NCBI RefSeq assembly: GCF_030549525.1
Contig: NZ_CP130831.1
Coordinates: 323,501 to 387,500 of the forward strand
Source: Stenotrophomonas sp. 704A1
GTDB lineage: Bacteria; Pseudomonadota; Gammaproteobacteria; Xanthomonadales; Xanthomonadaceae
Length of the DNA: 64,000 nt
Reading direction: 5' to 3'
Under the pieces are notes generated by a model that was given only the letters and a program-made list of their open reading frames with translations, did no database searches and was not told the DNA's origin. The stretch's first letter is position 1, and each line of letters opens with the position of its first letter. The position numbers and the translations under genes were made by a program. Below, piece after piece: positions 43,147 to 53,023 of the stretch.

Positions 43147-43851
43147 TCAGCCGATCAGGCGGGCCTGGCGGGGCGGCAGAAGGCCCCGTTCAGCAAATGA
43201 AACGGGCCGCCCTTCACCGACCACGAAGTGGTCCAGCAGCCGGATGTCGACCAGCGCCAGCGCACGCTGCAGTTCATCGGTGATCTGGGCATCGGCCGCA
43301 GAGGGCTCGGGGTCGCCGGAGGGGTGATTGTGGCTGAGGATGACCGCCGCAGCGTTGTGCAGCAGGGCACGTCGCACCACTTCACGCGGATAGACCGGGG
43401 CGGCGTTGATGGTCCCGCTGAACAGTTCTTCACAGGCCAGCAGCCGGTGGCGGTTGTCCAGGAACAGCACCATGAACAGTTCGCGGGCCTGGCCGCGCAG
43501 GCGGTGCTGCAGGTAGCGGCCGACCGCGCTGGGGTTGTCGCCCACCGCTTCACCGTGCTGCAGCTCGGCGGACAGATAGCGGTGGGCCAGTTCCAGCCCG
43601 GCCATCAGCGCACAGCTGCGGGCCGGTCCCAGCCCCGGCAGTCTGGCCAGGTCGCGGGCGGTCCGGTCCAGCAGCACGCGCAGCGGGCCGTGCTCGCGCA
43701 GCAGGTCGCGGGCAGTCTGCACCGCGTCGCGGCCGCCGGTACCGGATCCGAGGAACAACGCCAGCAGTTCGGCATCGGACAGGGCTGTCGCGCCGCGGGC
43801 CAGCAGCTTTTCGCGCGGGCGTTCCTGTTCGGGCCATTCATGGATGGGCAT
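43147..43851 (-). CDS. radC: RadC/JAMM-family protein
   Basis: A 234-residue protein of the RadC (UPF0758) family. It starts with the helix-hairpin-helix-like UPF0758 N-domain ([28 protein letters not shown]) and ends in a JAMM metalloprotease-like domain, with Glu in CEELFSGT and the HxH-x10-D set in [21 protein letters not shown]. The old DNA-repair role is doubtful; activity is unproven. Starts at 43851, 43860 and 43863 are in frame. The coaBC-dut genes lie next on the other strand, the usual radC neighbourhood. Confidence 0.88.
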   Translation of the reverse strand: MPIHEWPEQERPREKLLARGATALSDAELLALFLGSGTGGRDAVQTARDLLREHGPLRVLLDRTARDLARLPGLGPARSCALMAGLELAHRYLSAELQHGEAVGDNPSAVGRYLQHRLRGQARELFMVLFLDNRHRLLACEELFSGTINAAPVYPREVVRRALLHNAAAVILSHNHPSGDPEPSAADAQITDELQRALALVDIRLLDHFVVGEGRPVSFAERGLLPPRQARLIG

Positions 43852-43960
43852 GGCTGCCATCATCGGTGCTGGCGCCGCCGGGCAACATCAGCACTTGCCG
43901 CCCGCGCCGGTCGGTCAAGGCCTCAAGGGCCGCTGTTGCGTGTCCGGTCCGGCCAAGGCG

Positions 43961-44587
43961 TCACTCGCTCCGGGTCTGCAGATAGTCGTACAGCTCCTGG
44001 TTGTTCTTCAGGCCGAGCTTGCGTTTGGCTTCGGCCTTCTGCCGGCTGATCGTCTTCGGGCTGCGTCCGCTGCGCTCGGCGATGGCATTGATGCTCAGCC
44101 CCTCTGCGAGCAGCTGCAGCACCTCCTGCTCGCGGGACGACAGGGCCGCCGGCGGGTGCGGAAACAACAGGTCGCGGGCCTGCAGATGACGGCGCATCTG
44201 CTGCGAAACGAAGACCTGCCCGGCCATGGCCGCATGCAGCGCCTGCGGCAGTTCGGTGAAGTCCGCGCTCTTGTCGACCAGGCCATGTACCCCGTCGCGG
44301 AGCAGGCCATCGAGCAGCCCCGGGTGGCGCGCGCCGGTCAGCACCACCACCGGCAGACCCGGATGGCGGTCGCGCAGCACGGCCAGCAGTTCCGGACCGT
44401 CCGGGCCGGGGCCGGGCATGGACAGATCGGTGAGTACCGCGTGGCAGGGATGGACCTGGAGCAGTCGCAGCAGACCGGCGCCATCGGCGGCGGCGCCGGC
44501 AACATCCATCTGGTGGCTTTCGAGCACGATGCGGATGCCGTGCAGGACGACCGGGTGGTCGTCGGCAATGATGATGCGCGGTTGCAC
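43961..44587 (-). CDS. orphan NarL-type response regulator
   Basis: A 208-residue regulator with intact receiver: DD at residues 9-10, phosphoacceptor Asp54 in LTDLSMPG, Thr in VLTGA and Lys in LVDKSAD. The LuxR-type helix-turn-helix (LSSREQEVLQLLAEGLSINAIAERSGRSPKTISRQKAEAKRKLGL) is at about residues 145-190. No kinase gene is next to it. It stands between radC and coaBC, two genes usually adjacent, and is divergent from coaBC with 223 bases between. Partner and targets are unknown. Confidence 0.88.
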   Translation of the reverse strand: MQPRIIIADDHPVVLHGIRIVLESHQMDVAGAAADGAGLLRLLQVHPCHAVLTDLSMPGPGPDGPELLAVLRDRHPGLPVVVLTGARHPGLLDGLLRDGVHGLVDKSADFTELPQALHAAMAGQVFVSQQMRRHLQARDLLFPHPPAALSSREQEVLQLLAEGLSINAIAERSGRSPKTISRQKAEAKRKLGLKNNQELYDYLQTRSE

Positions 44588-44810
44588 GGAGCTCCTCGGA
44601 AATCAAACGGCACGCCTCGGCATGCCAGCGACGATTCTGCAAACCGGGGGCGGCCAGAGGTATAGGAAAGATCCGAATCGGCATGCGCCAATGCCGGAAA
44701 GCCATGTCAGGCCACTCCATGTACTGATAGCCGCGCGCTATGTGCTGTGTACACCGGGGAATTGCCGGCCTTCGGGTAAGCTAATGCCCTCGTTTGCACA
44801 GGAATTCCAG

Positions 44811-46076
44811 GTGGCTGACTTCCCCAACGCTTCCCCCGCGCCGCGCCGCGCGCTGGAAGGCCAGAAACTGCTGCTGTGCGTGGGCGGCGGGATCGCGGCT
44901 TACAAGGCCCTGGAGCTGGTACGGCGGCTGCGTGATGCCGGCGCGCAGGTGCAGGTGGCGATGACCGCTGGCGCCCAGCAGTTCGTCACCCCGCTCAGTT
45001 TCCAGGCGCTGTCGGGGCAGCCGACCCGCACCACCCTGTGGGACAGCGCTGCCGAGCAGGCCATGGGTCACATCGAACTGGCGCGCTGGGCAGACCGCAT
45101 CGTCGTGGCGCCGGGCACGGCCGACCTGCTGGCGCGCCTGGCCCAGGGCCACGCTGACGACCTGGTCAGCACCCTGTGCCTGGCCAGCACCGCGCCGCTC
45201 ACGGTCTGCCCGGCGATGAACCACCGCATGTGGCTGCATCCGGCGACCCAGGCCAACATCGCCCTGCTGCGCGAGCGCGGGGCGCAGGTCATCGGCCCGG
45301 TCGATGGACCGCTGGCCGAAGGCGAGTCCGGCCCGGGGCGGCTTGCCGAGCCGGCTGACATCGTCGCCGCGCTGGCAGCCGCCGGCGGCGCGGCCAACGG
45401 CCCCGCCCCCGCGCCGGAAACCCGCGCCCTGCAGGGCCTGCGCCTGCTGATCAGTGCCGGGCCGACGTATGAGGACATCGACCCGGTGCGTTACGTCGGC
45501 AACCGCAGCAGCGGCAAAATGGGCTTTGCCCTGGCTGCTGCCGCAGCGGCGCTTGGTGCGCAGGTCGTGCTGGTCAGTGGCCCGGTGCAGCTGCCGACCC
45601 CCGCCGGCGTGCAGCGCATCGACGTGCGTTCGGCTGCGCAGATGCGCGACGCCGTGCTGCAGGCACTTCCGGCCGACATCTACATCGGGGCTGCGGCGGT
45701 GTCCGATTACACGCCGCGCCAGGTGGCCGCGCAGAAGCTGAAGAAGACCGCCGACAGCCAATCGCTGGTGATCGAACTGGTGCGCACGCCGGACATCCTG
45801 GCCGAGGTGGCGGCACAGACGCAGTCGCTGAAGCTGGTGGTGGGTTTCGCGGCCGAAACCCACGACGTGGAGAAGTACGCGCGCGGCAAGCTGGTGGACA
45901 AGCGCCTGGATCTGGTGATCGCCAACCAGGTGGGCATCAGTGGCGGCGGTTTTGAAAGCGACAACAACGCCGCCACGGCCTTCTGGCAGGACGGCGAACA
46001 GGTCTTCCCGGCCACCTCCAAGCGTGAGCTGGCCGAACAACTGCTGGCGCTGATCGCGCGGAGGCTTCAGGCATGA
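44811..46076 (+). CDS. coaBC: CoaBC: PPC synthetase/decarboxylase
   Basis: A 421-residue bifunctional enzyme of coenzyme A synthesis: the N-terminal CoaC decarboxylase uses FMN, and the C-terminal CoaB ligase joins cysteine to 4'-phosphopantothenate using CTP. CoaC is marked by [16 protein letters not shown], catalytic His in [10 protein letters not shown], and PAMNHRMW near residue 140. CoaB has [24 protein letters not shown] and Lys in QKLKK. The GTG at 44811 is chosen because AGGA lies 7 bases upstream; an ATG at 44784 is the alternative. Dut follows by an ATGA overlap. Confidence 0.92.
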   Translation: MADFPNASPAPRRALEGQKLLLCVGGGIAAYKALELVRRLRDAGAQVQVAMTAGAQQFVTPLSFQALSGQPTRTTLWDSAAEQAMGHIELARWADRIVVAPGTADLLARLAQGHADDLVSTLCLASTAPLTVCPAMNHRMWLHPATQANIALLRERGAQVIGPVDGPLAEGESGPGRLAEPADIVAALAAAGGAANGPAPAPETRALQGLRLLISAGPTYEDIDPVRYVGNRSSGKMGFALAAAAAALGAQVVLVSGPVQLPTPAGVQRIDVRSAAQMRDAVLQALPADIYIGAAAVSDYTPRQVAAQKLKKTADSQSLVIELVRTPDILAEVAAQTQSLKLVVGFAAETHDVEKYARGKLVDKRLDLVIANQVGISGGGFESDNNAATAFWQDGEQVFPATSKRELAEQLLALIARRLQA

Positions 46077-46561
46077 CCCAGGCGGGCGCAACCCAGGCAA
46101 TGACGACCCAACCGTTGCAGGTCAAGCTGCTCGACCCGCGTTTCGGCGACAGCTGGCCGTTGCCGGCCTACGCGACCGAGGCCAGCGCGGGCATGGACCT
46201 GCGGGCCGCGCTGGAAACCGCGCTGACCCTGCAGCCGGGGGATACCGCGCTGGTGCCCAGCGGCCTGGCCATCCACATCGCCGATCCGAACCTGTGTGCG
46301 GTGATCCTGCCGCGCTCGGGGCTGGGCCATCGCCATGGCATCGTGCTGGGCAACGGCACCGGCCTGATCGATGCGGACTACCAGGGGCCGCTGCTGATCA
46401 GCGTGTGGAACCGGGGCCGCGAGGCCTTCACCGTGGAGCCGGGTGATCGCATCGCCCAGCTGGTGATCGTGCCGATTGCACGCGTCAGCCTGCAGGTGGT
46501 GGATACTTTCACCGACAGCGTGCGGGGAACGGGTGGATTCGGCCATACCGGGGTGCGTTGA
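46073..46561 (+). CDS. dut: deoxyuridine triphosphatase
   Basis: A 162-residue dUTPase that splits dUTP to dUMP and pyrophosphate, keeping uracil out of DNA. All five motifs are seen: ASAGMDLRA near 38-46, [11 protein letters not shown] near 80, [12 protein letters not shown] near 92-104, RIAQLVI near 125, and the C-terminal [11 protein letters not shown]. Its ATG overlaps the coaBC stop. An inner ATG at 46100 is nearer the family start; either gives an active protein. The operon is coaBC-dut-phosphomannomutase. Confidence 0.95.
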   Translation: MTQAGATQAMTTQPLQVKLLDPRFGDSWPLPAYATEASAGMDLRAALETALTLQPGDTALVPSGLAIHIADPNLCAVILPRSGLGHRHGIVLGNGTGLIDADYQGPLLISVWNRGREAFTVEPGDRIAQLVIVPIARVSLQVVDTFTDSVRGTGGFGHTGVR

Positions 46562-46573
46562 CAGGGGACATCG

Positions 46574-48919
46574 ATGAGCGGCAACGCGGAAGCACGGCGG
46601 GAACGATCGTTGGGACGGAGTGCGCCATTGCTGGGCGTACTGCTGGTGCTGCTGGCCGGCTGGTTCGGCTGGAGCGCGGTACAGCAGTGGCGGCAGGCGG
46701 CCAGCGGGGAGGCCCTGGAACAGGCGCGTGACCAGGCCGTGCAGGGCCTGCAGCAGGCTGCCAGTGGCCAGCTGCAGCAGTTGCAGCAGCACCTGAAGGG
46801 CGACCGCGTGCAGCAGGCGCTGCAGGCGGGCGATGCCGCCGGTGCCGCACTGGCGCTGCGCGAAAGCTGGACCGGTGTCGAGCAGGTGGACGTGCTGGCG
46901 GCTGACCTGGCGACCGGCTATGCCGACGCAGCGGCCTTCGGCTATGCACGCCTGGCACTGCTCGAATCGGCGTTGTCCGACGCCAGGCCTTCCCTGCGCG
47001 TGGTCCGCGACGGCGGCGGCAACCGCCTCGGCCTGGCGGCGCCGGTGCAGCTGGCCGGCGTGGGGCCGGCGGTGGTCTACGTGCGCCAGCCGTTGCTGCG
47101 CCTGACCTCGCCGCTGGACCAGGTGCGTGTCCCGGATACCGGCTTCCTGGCCCTGCGCCAGGGGGCGCACAACATCATTGCCCACGGCGACGCGCGCCTG
47201 TCCGAGAGCGCCGAAGCGCTGGCGCGCCCGGTGCCCGGCACGCCGCTGCGGCTGACCGCCAGCGTACCCAACGTGGAACCCGGCCCGCTGGGGCTGGGGG
47301 CACTGGCCTGCGCGATCGTCGCCCTGCTGCTGGCGTTCATCGCCGTGCTGCTGGTGGTGGGCCGCGGGCGCCTGCCCAACGCACTGCCGCTGCCGAGCCG
47401 CCGCAGCGCCGCCGCAGAGACCGACCACGGGCCGACCCTGCGCGAAAGCCTGCAGATGGCTCCCCCGGCGGTGGCCGATGCCGCCGCCGCCAGCACGCCG
47501 CCGCCGCCGCCGCCGGTTCCGGCCGACGAGCTGGCCGCAGGCATCTTCCGCGCCTACGACATCCGTGGCGTGGTCGGCAGCGAACTGACCGCGAGGACTG
47601 CGGCGCTGATCGGCCAGGCGATCGGCACCGTCGCACTGGAACAGGGGCTGCGTGAGGTGGTGATCGGCCGCGACGGCCGCCTGTCCGGTCCGGAACTGTC
47701 CGCAGGCCTGGCCGAGGGCCTGCGGCGTGCCGGCTGCACGGTGATCGACATCGGCCTGGCGCCGACGCCGCTGGTGTACTTCGCCTCGTTCCACCTGCGT
47801 ACCGGTACCTGCGTCGCGGTGACCGGCAGCCACAACCCGCCGGACTACAACGGCTTCAAGGTGGTCATCGGCGGTGAAACGCTGTCCGGCGATGCGATCA
47901 CCGATCTTTACCGGCGCATCACCGAAGGCCGCCTGGTGCAGGCCGCCGAACCGGGTGACTACCAGCAGCGCGAGGTTGCGGCGGACTACATCCAGCGCAT
48001 CGCCGATGACGTGCAGCTGGACCGTCCGCTGAAAGTGGTGGCCGACGCCGGCAACGGCGTGGCCGGGGCATTCGCACCGCAGCTGCTGGAGGCCATCGGC
48101 GCCGAGGTCATCCCGCTGTACTGCGATGTCGACGGCAGTTTCCCCAACCACCATCCCGATCCCAGCGAGCCGGCCAACCTGCAGGACCTGGTGCAGACGG
48201 TCAAGCGTTTCGGCGCCGACCTTGGCGTGGCCTTCGACGGCGATGGCGACCGCCTCGGCGTGGTGACCGGGCAGGGCCGGATCATCTACGCCGATCGCCT
48301 GCTGATGCTGTTCGCGGCCGACGTGCTGATGCGCAACCCGGGCGCGATGGTGATCTACGACGTGAAGTGCACCGGCACCCTGTCCGACCACGTGCTGCGC
48401 AATGGCGGCAGCCCGCTGATGTGGAAGACGGGCCATTCGCTGATGAAGGCGAAGATGCGCGAGACCGATGCCGAGCTGGCCGGTGAGATGAGCGGCCACT
48501 TCTTCTTCAAGGAGCGCTGGTTCGGTTTCGATGACGGTCTGTATGCCGCCGCACGCCTGCTGGAAATCCTGGCGCAGCGCGAAGAGAGTCCGGACGAGGT
48601 GCTGGCCGAGCTGCCGGAACGGGTATCCACGCCGGAACTGAAGGTGCCGGTGGCGGAGGGCACGCCGCACGCGCTGGTGGCGATGCTGGTGGCGGCGGCG
48701 CAGTCGCCGGACAACCCCTACGTGGGCGGTCGCCTGTCGACCATCGATGGCCTGCGCGTGGACTTCCCCGATGGCTGGGGCCTGGTCCGTGCCTCGAATA
48801 CCACGCCGGTACTGGTGCTGCGCTTCGAAGGCGTCGACGACGCGGCACTGGAGCGCATCCAGTCGCTGTTCCGCAGCCAGCTGCAGCCGGTGCTGGGCGA
48901 CACCCCGTTGGGGTTCTGA
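46574..48919 (+). CDS. phosphomannomutase/phosphoglucomutase with N-terminal membrane module
   Basis: A 781-residue protein: the C-terminal about 450 residues are a complete alpha-D-phosphohexomutase (XanA/AlgC type) with Ser419 in the catalytic TGSHNPP, the metal loop FDGDGDRLG near 555 and the sugar loop GEMSGHFFF near 637. The first 330 residues are extra. A membrane helix is near 17-36 (LLGVLLVLLAGWFGW), then a soluble region, a second helix near 237-259 (LGALACAIVALLLAFIAVLLVVGRG) and a proline-rich linker (PPPPPPVPADEL). That layout suggests a membrane-tethered sensor or localisation domain feeding sugar-nucleotide synthesis for envelope polysaccharides. It follows dut by 12 bases. AlgC-like function is family-based. 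Confidence 0.9.
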   Translation: MSGNAEARRERSLGRSAPLLGVLLVLLAGWFGWSAVQQWRQAASGEALEQARDQAVQGLQQAASGQLQQLQQHLKGDRVQQALQAGDAAGAALALRESWTGVEQVDVLAADLATGYADAAAFGYARLALLESALSDARPSLRVVRDGGGNRLGLAAPVQLAGVGPAVVYVRQPLLRLTSPLDQVRVPDTGFLALRQGAHNIIAHGDARLSESAEALARPVPGTPLRLTASVPNVEPGPLGLGALACAIVALLLAFIAVLLVVGRGRLPNALPLPSRRSAAAETDHGPTLRESLQMAPPAVADAAAASTPPPPPPVPADELAAGIFRAYDIRGVVGSELTARTAALIGQAIGTVALEQGLREVVIGRDGRLSGPELSAGLAEGLRRAGCTVIDIGLAPTPLVYFASFHLRTGTCVAVTGSHNPPDYNGFKVVIGGETLSGDAITDLYRRITEGRLVQAAEPGDYQQREVAADYIQRIADDVQLDRPLKVVADAGNGVAGAFAPQLLEAIGAEVIPLYCDVDGSFPNHHPDPSEPANLQDLVQTVKRFGADLGVAFDGDGDRLGVVTGQGRIIYADRLLMLFAADVLMRNPGAMVIYDVKCTGTLSDHVLRNGGSPLMWKTGHSLMKAKMRETDAELAGEMSGHFFFKERWFGFDDGLYAAARLLEILAQREESPDEVLAELPERVSTPELKVPVAEGTPHALVAMLVAAAQSPDNPYVGGRLSTIDGLRVDFPDGWGLVRASNTTPVLVLRFEGVDDAALERIQSLFRSQLQPVLGDTPLGF

Positions 48920-48940
48920 GACGGTGCACCCGCGCAGGGT

Positions 48941-48965
48941 GGGTGCCGACCGTGGGTCGGCACCC
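48941..48965. terminator. stem-loop between phosphohexomutase and kdpE
   Basis: GGGTGCCGACC and GGTCGGCACCC pair perfectly around GTG in the gap between two convergent genes (stops at 48919 and 48967). There is no T-run, so it may act on both strands as a palindromic transcript end. Its core resembles the hairpin after trpS. Confidence 0.6.
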
Positions 48966-48966
48966 C

Positions 48967-49680
48967 TCACCCCTTGAAGCGCAGTCCCACGCCCGGTTCG
49001 GTGAACAGGTAGCGCGAATCCAGCGCCGAATCGCCCAGCTTGTGCCGCAGCTTTCCGACCAGGATGCGCAGGTAGTGGGTGTCGTGCTGGTGGGTCGGGC
49101 CCCAGATTTCCTGCAGGATCTGCGGCTGGGTCACCACCCGTCCGGCATTGCGCAGCAGCAGTGACAGCAGCGCGTATTCCTTGCGGGTCAGCGCCACGGG
49201 TTGCCCGTCCAGCGCGACTTCGCGACGCACCAGGTCCACGTGCAGGTGGCCATCGTCGAACAGTGGCGGCGTGCCATCGGCCGGCACGCTGCGCGTGCGC
49301 AGCAATGCCCGCACCCGCGCCATCAGTTCCTGGGTGCCGAACGGCTTGGTCACGTAGTCGTTGGCGCCGTTGTCCAATGCGCGCACCTTCTCCGTTTCGC
49401 CGGCACGCACGGTCAGCATGATCACCGGCACCTGGCTCCACTGCCGCAGCTGCTCCAGCACCTCGTGGCCTTCCATGTCCGGCAGGCCGATGTCCAGGAT
49501 CACCAGGTCCATGTCTTCGCTGGCCGCCATCTGCAGCCCTTCCTGGCCGCTGGCCGCCTGCCGCACCTGGTAGCCCTGCGCGCGCAGGCTGATGTCCAGG
49601 AAGCGGCGGATCTGGGTTTCATCATCGATCACCAGTACGCGCGGCGCGGGCGCACTGGCCTCAGTCTGGATCGGGCTCAT
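48967..49680 (-). CDS. kdpE: KdpE response regulator
   Basis: A 237-residue OmpR-type regulator that activates the kdp operon. The receiver carries DD at residues 19-20, phosphoacceptor Asp63 in LVILDIGLPD, Thr in MLTV and Lys in VTKPFG. The winged-helix DNA-binding domain covers about residues 135-235 (LTRKEYALLSLLLRNAGRVVTQPQILQEIWG). It starts 20 bases inside the end of kdpD, so the two are co-translated. A matching operator stands upstream of kdpF. Confidence 0.95.
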   Translation of the reverse strand: MSPIQTEASAPAPRVLVIDDETQIRRFLDISLRAQGYQVRQAASGQEGLQMAASEDMDLVILDIGLPDMEGHEVLEQLRQWSQVPVIMLTVRAGETEKVRALDNGANDYVTKPFGTQELMARVRALLRTRSVPADGTPPLFDDGHLHVDLVRREVALDGQPVALTRKEYALLSLLLRNAGRVVTQPQILQEIWGPTHQHDTHYLRILVGKLRHKLGDSALDSRYLFTEPGVGLRFKG

Positions 49681-52345
49681 CGTGGGCGGTCGGCTTGAGC
49701 AGGGGCAGGGTGATGCGGATCAGGGTACCGCGACCGTCGCGTCCGGGCAGCGCCTGCACGCTGCCGCCGTGCGCGCCGATCATGCCCTGGCAGATGGTCA
49801 GGCCCAGGCCGGTGCCGTGGCGGCCACGATCGCCGCGCTCGACGCTGTAGAACATGTCGAAGATGCGTGCGCGCTCGTCATCGGGAATGCCCGGGCCGGC
49901 ATCGATCACGTCGATGCGCAGCTGGCCGTCCAGTTCGCGCGCCTGCACCTGCACGGCAGCATCGGGCGGGGAGAACTTGGCGGCGTTCTCCATCACGTTG
50001 AACACCGCCTGCTCGACCAGTGCCGGGTGCACCCAGATCGGTGCCAGCGTGGCCGGGATGTCCAGCTGCAGCTGCACCTTCGGCTGGTAGCGCTGCAGGC
50101 GGCGTGCGGCCGAACCGATCAGCTCGTCCACGCCGATCCAGTCGCGGTTGATCTTCAGGCCCTCATGGCCGAGCCGGGTCATGTCCAGCAGGTTCTGGAT
50201 GTAGCGGTCCAGGCGCTCGCCTTCGACCAGGATGGTGTCCAGCAACGCGCGGCGATCGGCCACGTCCATCGCCCCGCCATAGCTGGCCAGGCTGTCGGCC
50301 GAACCGATCATCGCCGCCAGCGGCGAGCGCAGGTCATGCGATACCGAAGAGAGCAGCGCCGAGCGCAGGCGTTCGGTCTCGTTGCTCACGTGCGCCTGTT
50401 CCAGCTCGGCCACCAGCCGCGTGCGCAGCGCGGCCTGGGCGATGTCATCGACCATCGCCTCGGCCAGCTGGCGCTGCTCCGGCAGCAGCCGGGCCTGTGC
50501 ATCGGGCAGGTACAGGCCGGCCACGCCGATCGCCCGATCATCGCCGTCCAGCAGCGGCAGGAACCACCATTGCGCGCCGGCCAGGGTATCGGTGAAGCGG
50601 CCGCTGGGCTGGCCGTGGCGCAGCGCCCAGTCGGCGGCGGCCAGATCGGTATCGCCCGGCAGGCTGCGGCCTCCGGCGGCGGTGTCGGCGCCGATCCGCA
50701 GCCACGCCGGCACGTCCATGGCCTGTTCCAGTGCGTGCCGACCCGCCTGCGCCACCTCGCCGTTGCCGGCAGCGCTGGCCAGCTGCCGGCCCAGCTGCTG
50801 GCGCGCGCGTGCATGGCGGTTGGCGGCACGCAGGGCCACCACCTGCATGCGCAGGCGCGAGGCCAGGCGGCCGGCCACCAGTGCGGCGGCCAGGAACAGG
50901 AACACGGTGATCACGCCCTGGCGCGCGCCGATGGCGAAGGTGAAGCGCGGTGCGATGAACAGGAAGTTGTAGGCCAGGAAGCACAGGATCGCCGCCATCA
51001 CCGCGACGCTGGCACGGGTGCGCGCGGCGACCAGCACCACCGCCACGATGAACACCATCGACAGGTCGGCCATGCCGACCCAGCGTTCCACCAGCCACGC
51101 CACCGCACAGGCCAGTGCGGTGGCGAGCAGCGCCTGCAGAGGTTCGTGGCTGATGCCGCGCATCGGCGGCAGCAGGCCTTCGCGGCGCGCGCGTGCACGC
51201 GCCTGCGGCGTGCTGATGATGGTGATCTCGTAGTGCGCGCCGCGCTGGATCAGCTGCTGGGTCAGGGTACGGTTGAACATGCGCGCCAGCGGGCGCTCGC
51301 GGGTCCGGCCCAGCACCAGGGTCGACACGCCGTTGTGCGCGGCGTGGTCGAGCAGGGCATCGGCAATGCTTGAACCATGCAGCAGCTCGGCATCGCCACC
51401 GAGCCGCCGCGCCAGCGCGAAGGCAGCATCGATCTCGCGCCGGGTCGCTTCGTCCTGGCGTCGCCCCTGTACGGTCACCACCGTCCAGGGCGCGTCGCGG
51501 CGTTCGGCGATGCGCCGCGCCACCCGCACCAGGTACTCGCTCTGGCCGCCGCCATCGATCGCCACCAGCACGCCGCGGCGCAGTGGCAGGTTGCTTTCGC
51601 CGCGTGCGGCGCGTGCTTCGCGCAGGCTGCTGTCGACGCGGTCGGCCGCCTCCTGCATCGCCAGCTCGCGCAGCGCGGTCAGGTTGGCCGGCGAGAAGAA
51701 CGCCTGCAGCGCCTGCGCCGCCTGTTCGGGCACGTAGACCTTGCCCTGCTGCAGGCGCGCGATCAGCTCGCGTGGCGGCAGGTCGACCAGCACGATGTCG
51801 TGCAGGCGATCGAGCACGACGTCGGGCACGGTTTCGCTCACGCGTACGCCGGTGATGCGCATCACCACGTCGTTGAGGCTTTCCAGGTGCTGGATGTTGA
51901 CCGTGGTCCAGACGTCGATGCCGGCATCGAGCAGTTCCATCACGTCCTGCCAGCGCCGCTCGTGGCGGCTGCCCGGTGCGTTGCGATGGGCCAGCTCATC
52001 CACCAGCACCAGCGCCGGGTGCCGCACCAGCACGGCATCCAGGTCCATCTCCAGCAGGGTATGGCCGTGGTAGGCCACGTCCTTCAGCGGCACCTGCGGC
52101 AGGCCCTCCAGCAGGGCCTGGGTGTCGGCACGGCCGTGGGTTTCCACCAGCCCCACCACCAGGTCCACGCCTCGCCGCAGCTGTTCCTGGGCACGGGTGA
52201 GCATGGCGTAGGTCTTGCCCACGCCGGGCGCCGCGCCGAGGAACACGGTCAGCTTGCCGCCTGCCTCGCGTTGCAGTCCTTCCGCCAGCGCATCAGCCTG
52301 GCGGGTCCGCAGGTCAGTCATGGGGGCCGCTGTCATGGCCACCAT
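49661..52345 (-). CDS. kdpD: KdpD potassium-sensing histidine kinase
   Basis: An 894-residue membrane kinase that responds to low potassium or osmotic stress. In order: the N-terminal KdpD domain with Walker-like GAAPGVGKT near residue 40, a universal-stress-protein domain (RGVLVAIDGGGQSEYLVRVARRIAERRD region), four membrane helices around 400-500, a GAF-like region, His near 670 in SSVSHDLRSPLAA, and the ATPase domain with NVMENAAKFSPP, DAGPGIPD and GTGLGLTI. It begins 27 bases after kdpC. The start is uncertain: ATGs at 52345, 52336 and 52321 all lack a good ribosome site. Confidence 0.95.
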   Translation of the reverse strand: MVAMTAAPMTDLRTRQADALAEGLQREAGGKLTVFLGAAPGVGKTYAMLTRAQEQLRRGVDLVVGLVETHGRADTQALLEGLPQVPLKDVAYHGHTLLEMDLDAVLVRHPALVLVDELAHRNAPGSRHERRWQDVMELLDAGIDVWTTVNIQHLESLNDVVMRITGVRVSETVPDVVLDRLHDIVLVDLPPRELIARLQQGKVYVPEQAAQALQAFFSPANLTALRELAMQEAADRVDSSLREARAARGESNLPLRRGVLVAIDGGGQSEYLVRVARRIAERRDAPWTVVTVQGRRQDEATRREIDAAFALARRLGGDAELLHGSSIADALLDHAAHNGVSTLVLGRTRERPLARMFNRTLTQQLIQRGAHYEITIISTPQARARARREGLLPPMRGISHEPLQALLATALACAVAWLVERWVGMADLSMVFIVAVVLVAARTRASVAVMAAILCFLAYNFLFIAPRFTFAIGARQGVITVFLFLAAALVAGRLASRLRMQVVALRAANRHARARQQLGRQLASAAGNGEVAQAGRHALEQAMDVPAWLRIGADTAAGGRSLPGDTDLAAADWALRHGQPSGRFTDTLAGAQWWFLPLLDGDDRAIGVAGLYLPDAQARLLPEQRQLAEAMVDDIAQAALRTRLVAELEQAHVSNETERLRSALLSSVSHDLRSPLAAMIGSADSLASYGGAMDVADRRALLDTILVEGERLDRYIQNLLDMTRLGHEGLKINRDWIGVDELIGSAARRLQRYQPKVQLQLDIPATLAPIWVHPALVEQAVFNVMENAAKFSPPDAAVQVQARELDGQLRIDVIDAGPGIPDDERARIFDMFYSVERGDRGRHGTGLGLTICQGMIGAHGGSVQALPGRDGRGTLIRITLPLLKPTAHDEPDPD

Positions 52346-52372
52346 TGTGCGCGCTGTCGGGGCGGGCCGGCA

Positions 52373-53023
52373 TCATGGCGCTGCAGCCGCGTGGTCCAGG
52401 GCGAAGTTCAGCGTCACCACATTCACCCGTGGCTGGCCGAACAGGCCCCACTGGCGTCCCGATGTGTGGGCCTGGACCAGCGCCTGCACGCGTTGCACCG
52501 GCAGGCCACGCGCACGCGCCACGCGCGCCACCTGCAGCTGCGCTGCCGCAGGCGTCAACTGCGGATCCAGTCCACCGCCGGACTGGGTGACCAGATCGGC
52601 GGGGACCTGCGCCGGGCTGACCCCTTCGCGCGCGGCCACCGCCGCGGTGGCGGCGGCCACGCGCTCGGCCAGTGCCGGGTTGCTGCGCGCCAGGTTGGAG
52701 CCGGCCGCGGCCATCGGGTCGTAGCCGGCCGCCGACGGCCGTGCCTGGAAGTAGCCATCGCCGACGAACGGCTGTGCCAGCCACGCCGAGGCGCGCACCT
52801 GGCCGCTGCCATCGCGCAGCACGCTGCCCTCGGCCTGGGTCGGGAAGGACAGGCCGGCGAAGCCGGTGGCGATGCCGGCATAGACCGCACCGGCCAGCAG
52901 CAGGGTCGCCAGGCCCAGCCCGATCGCCGGGCGCCAGCGGGCGTCGTCCTGCAGGCTGGACACGGCGGCAGTGGCCTGCTGTTCGCGCGGCAGGGAGGAG
53001 GAGGGGGACAGGGGACGGTTCAT
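52373..53023 (-). CDS. kdpC: KdpC subunit of the potassium ATPase
   Basis: A 216-residue subunit with one N-terminal membrane helix ([21 protein letters not shown], near residues 30-50) and a periplasmic domain. The family elements [38 protein letters not shown] and VNVVTLN are all present. It is thought to stabilise potassium binding by KdpFAB. Its ATG overlaps the kdpB stop (ATGA, 53020-53023). A C-terminal extension is slightly longer than in E. coli (190 residues). Confidence 0.93.
   Translation of the reverse strand: MNRPLSPSSSLPREQQATAAVSSLQDDARWRPAIGLGLATLLLAGAVYAGIATGFAGLSFPTQAEGSVLRDGSGQVRASAWLAQPFVGDGYFQARPSAAGYDPMAAAGSNLARSNPALAERVAAATAAVAAREGVSPAQVPADLVTQSGGGLDPQLTPAAAQLQVARVARARGLPVQRVQALVQAHTSGRQWGLFGQPRVNVVTLNFALDHAAAAP

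Noticed and set aside
46067..49441. A very long antisense open frame opposite coaBC-end, dut and the phosphohexomutase
   Set aside because: High-GC codon bias leaves few stops in the opposite frame. The translation is rich in Arg, Gln and His with no domain, and the plus-strand genes are all well-recognised families.
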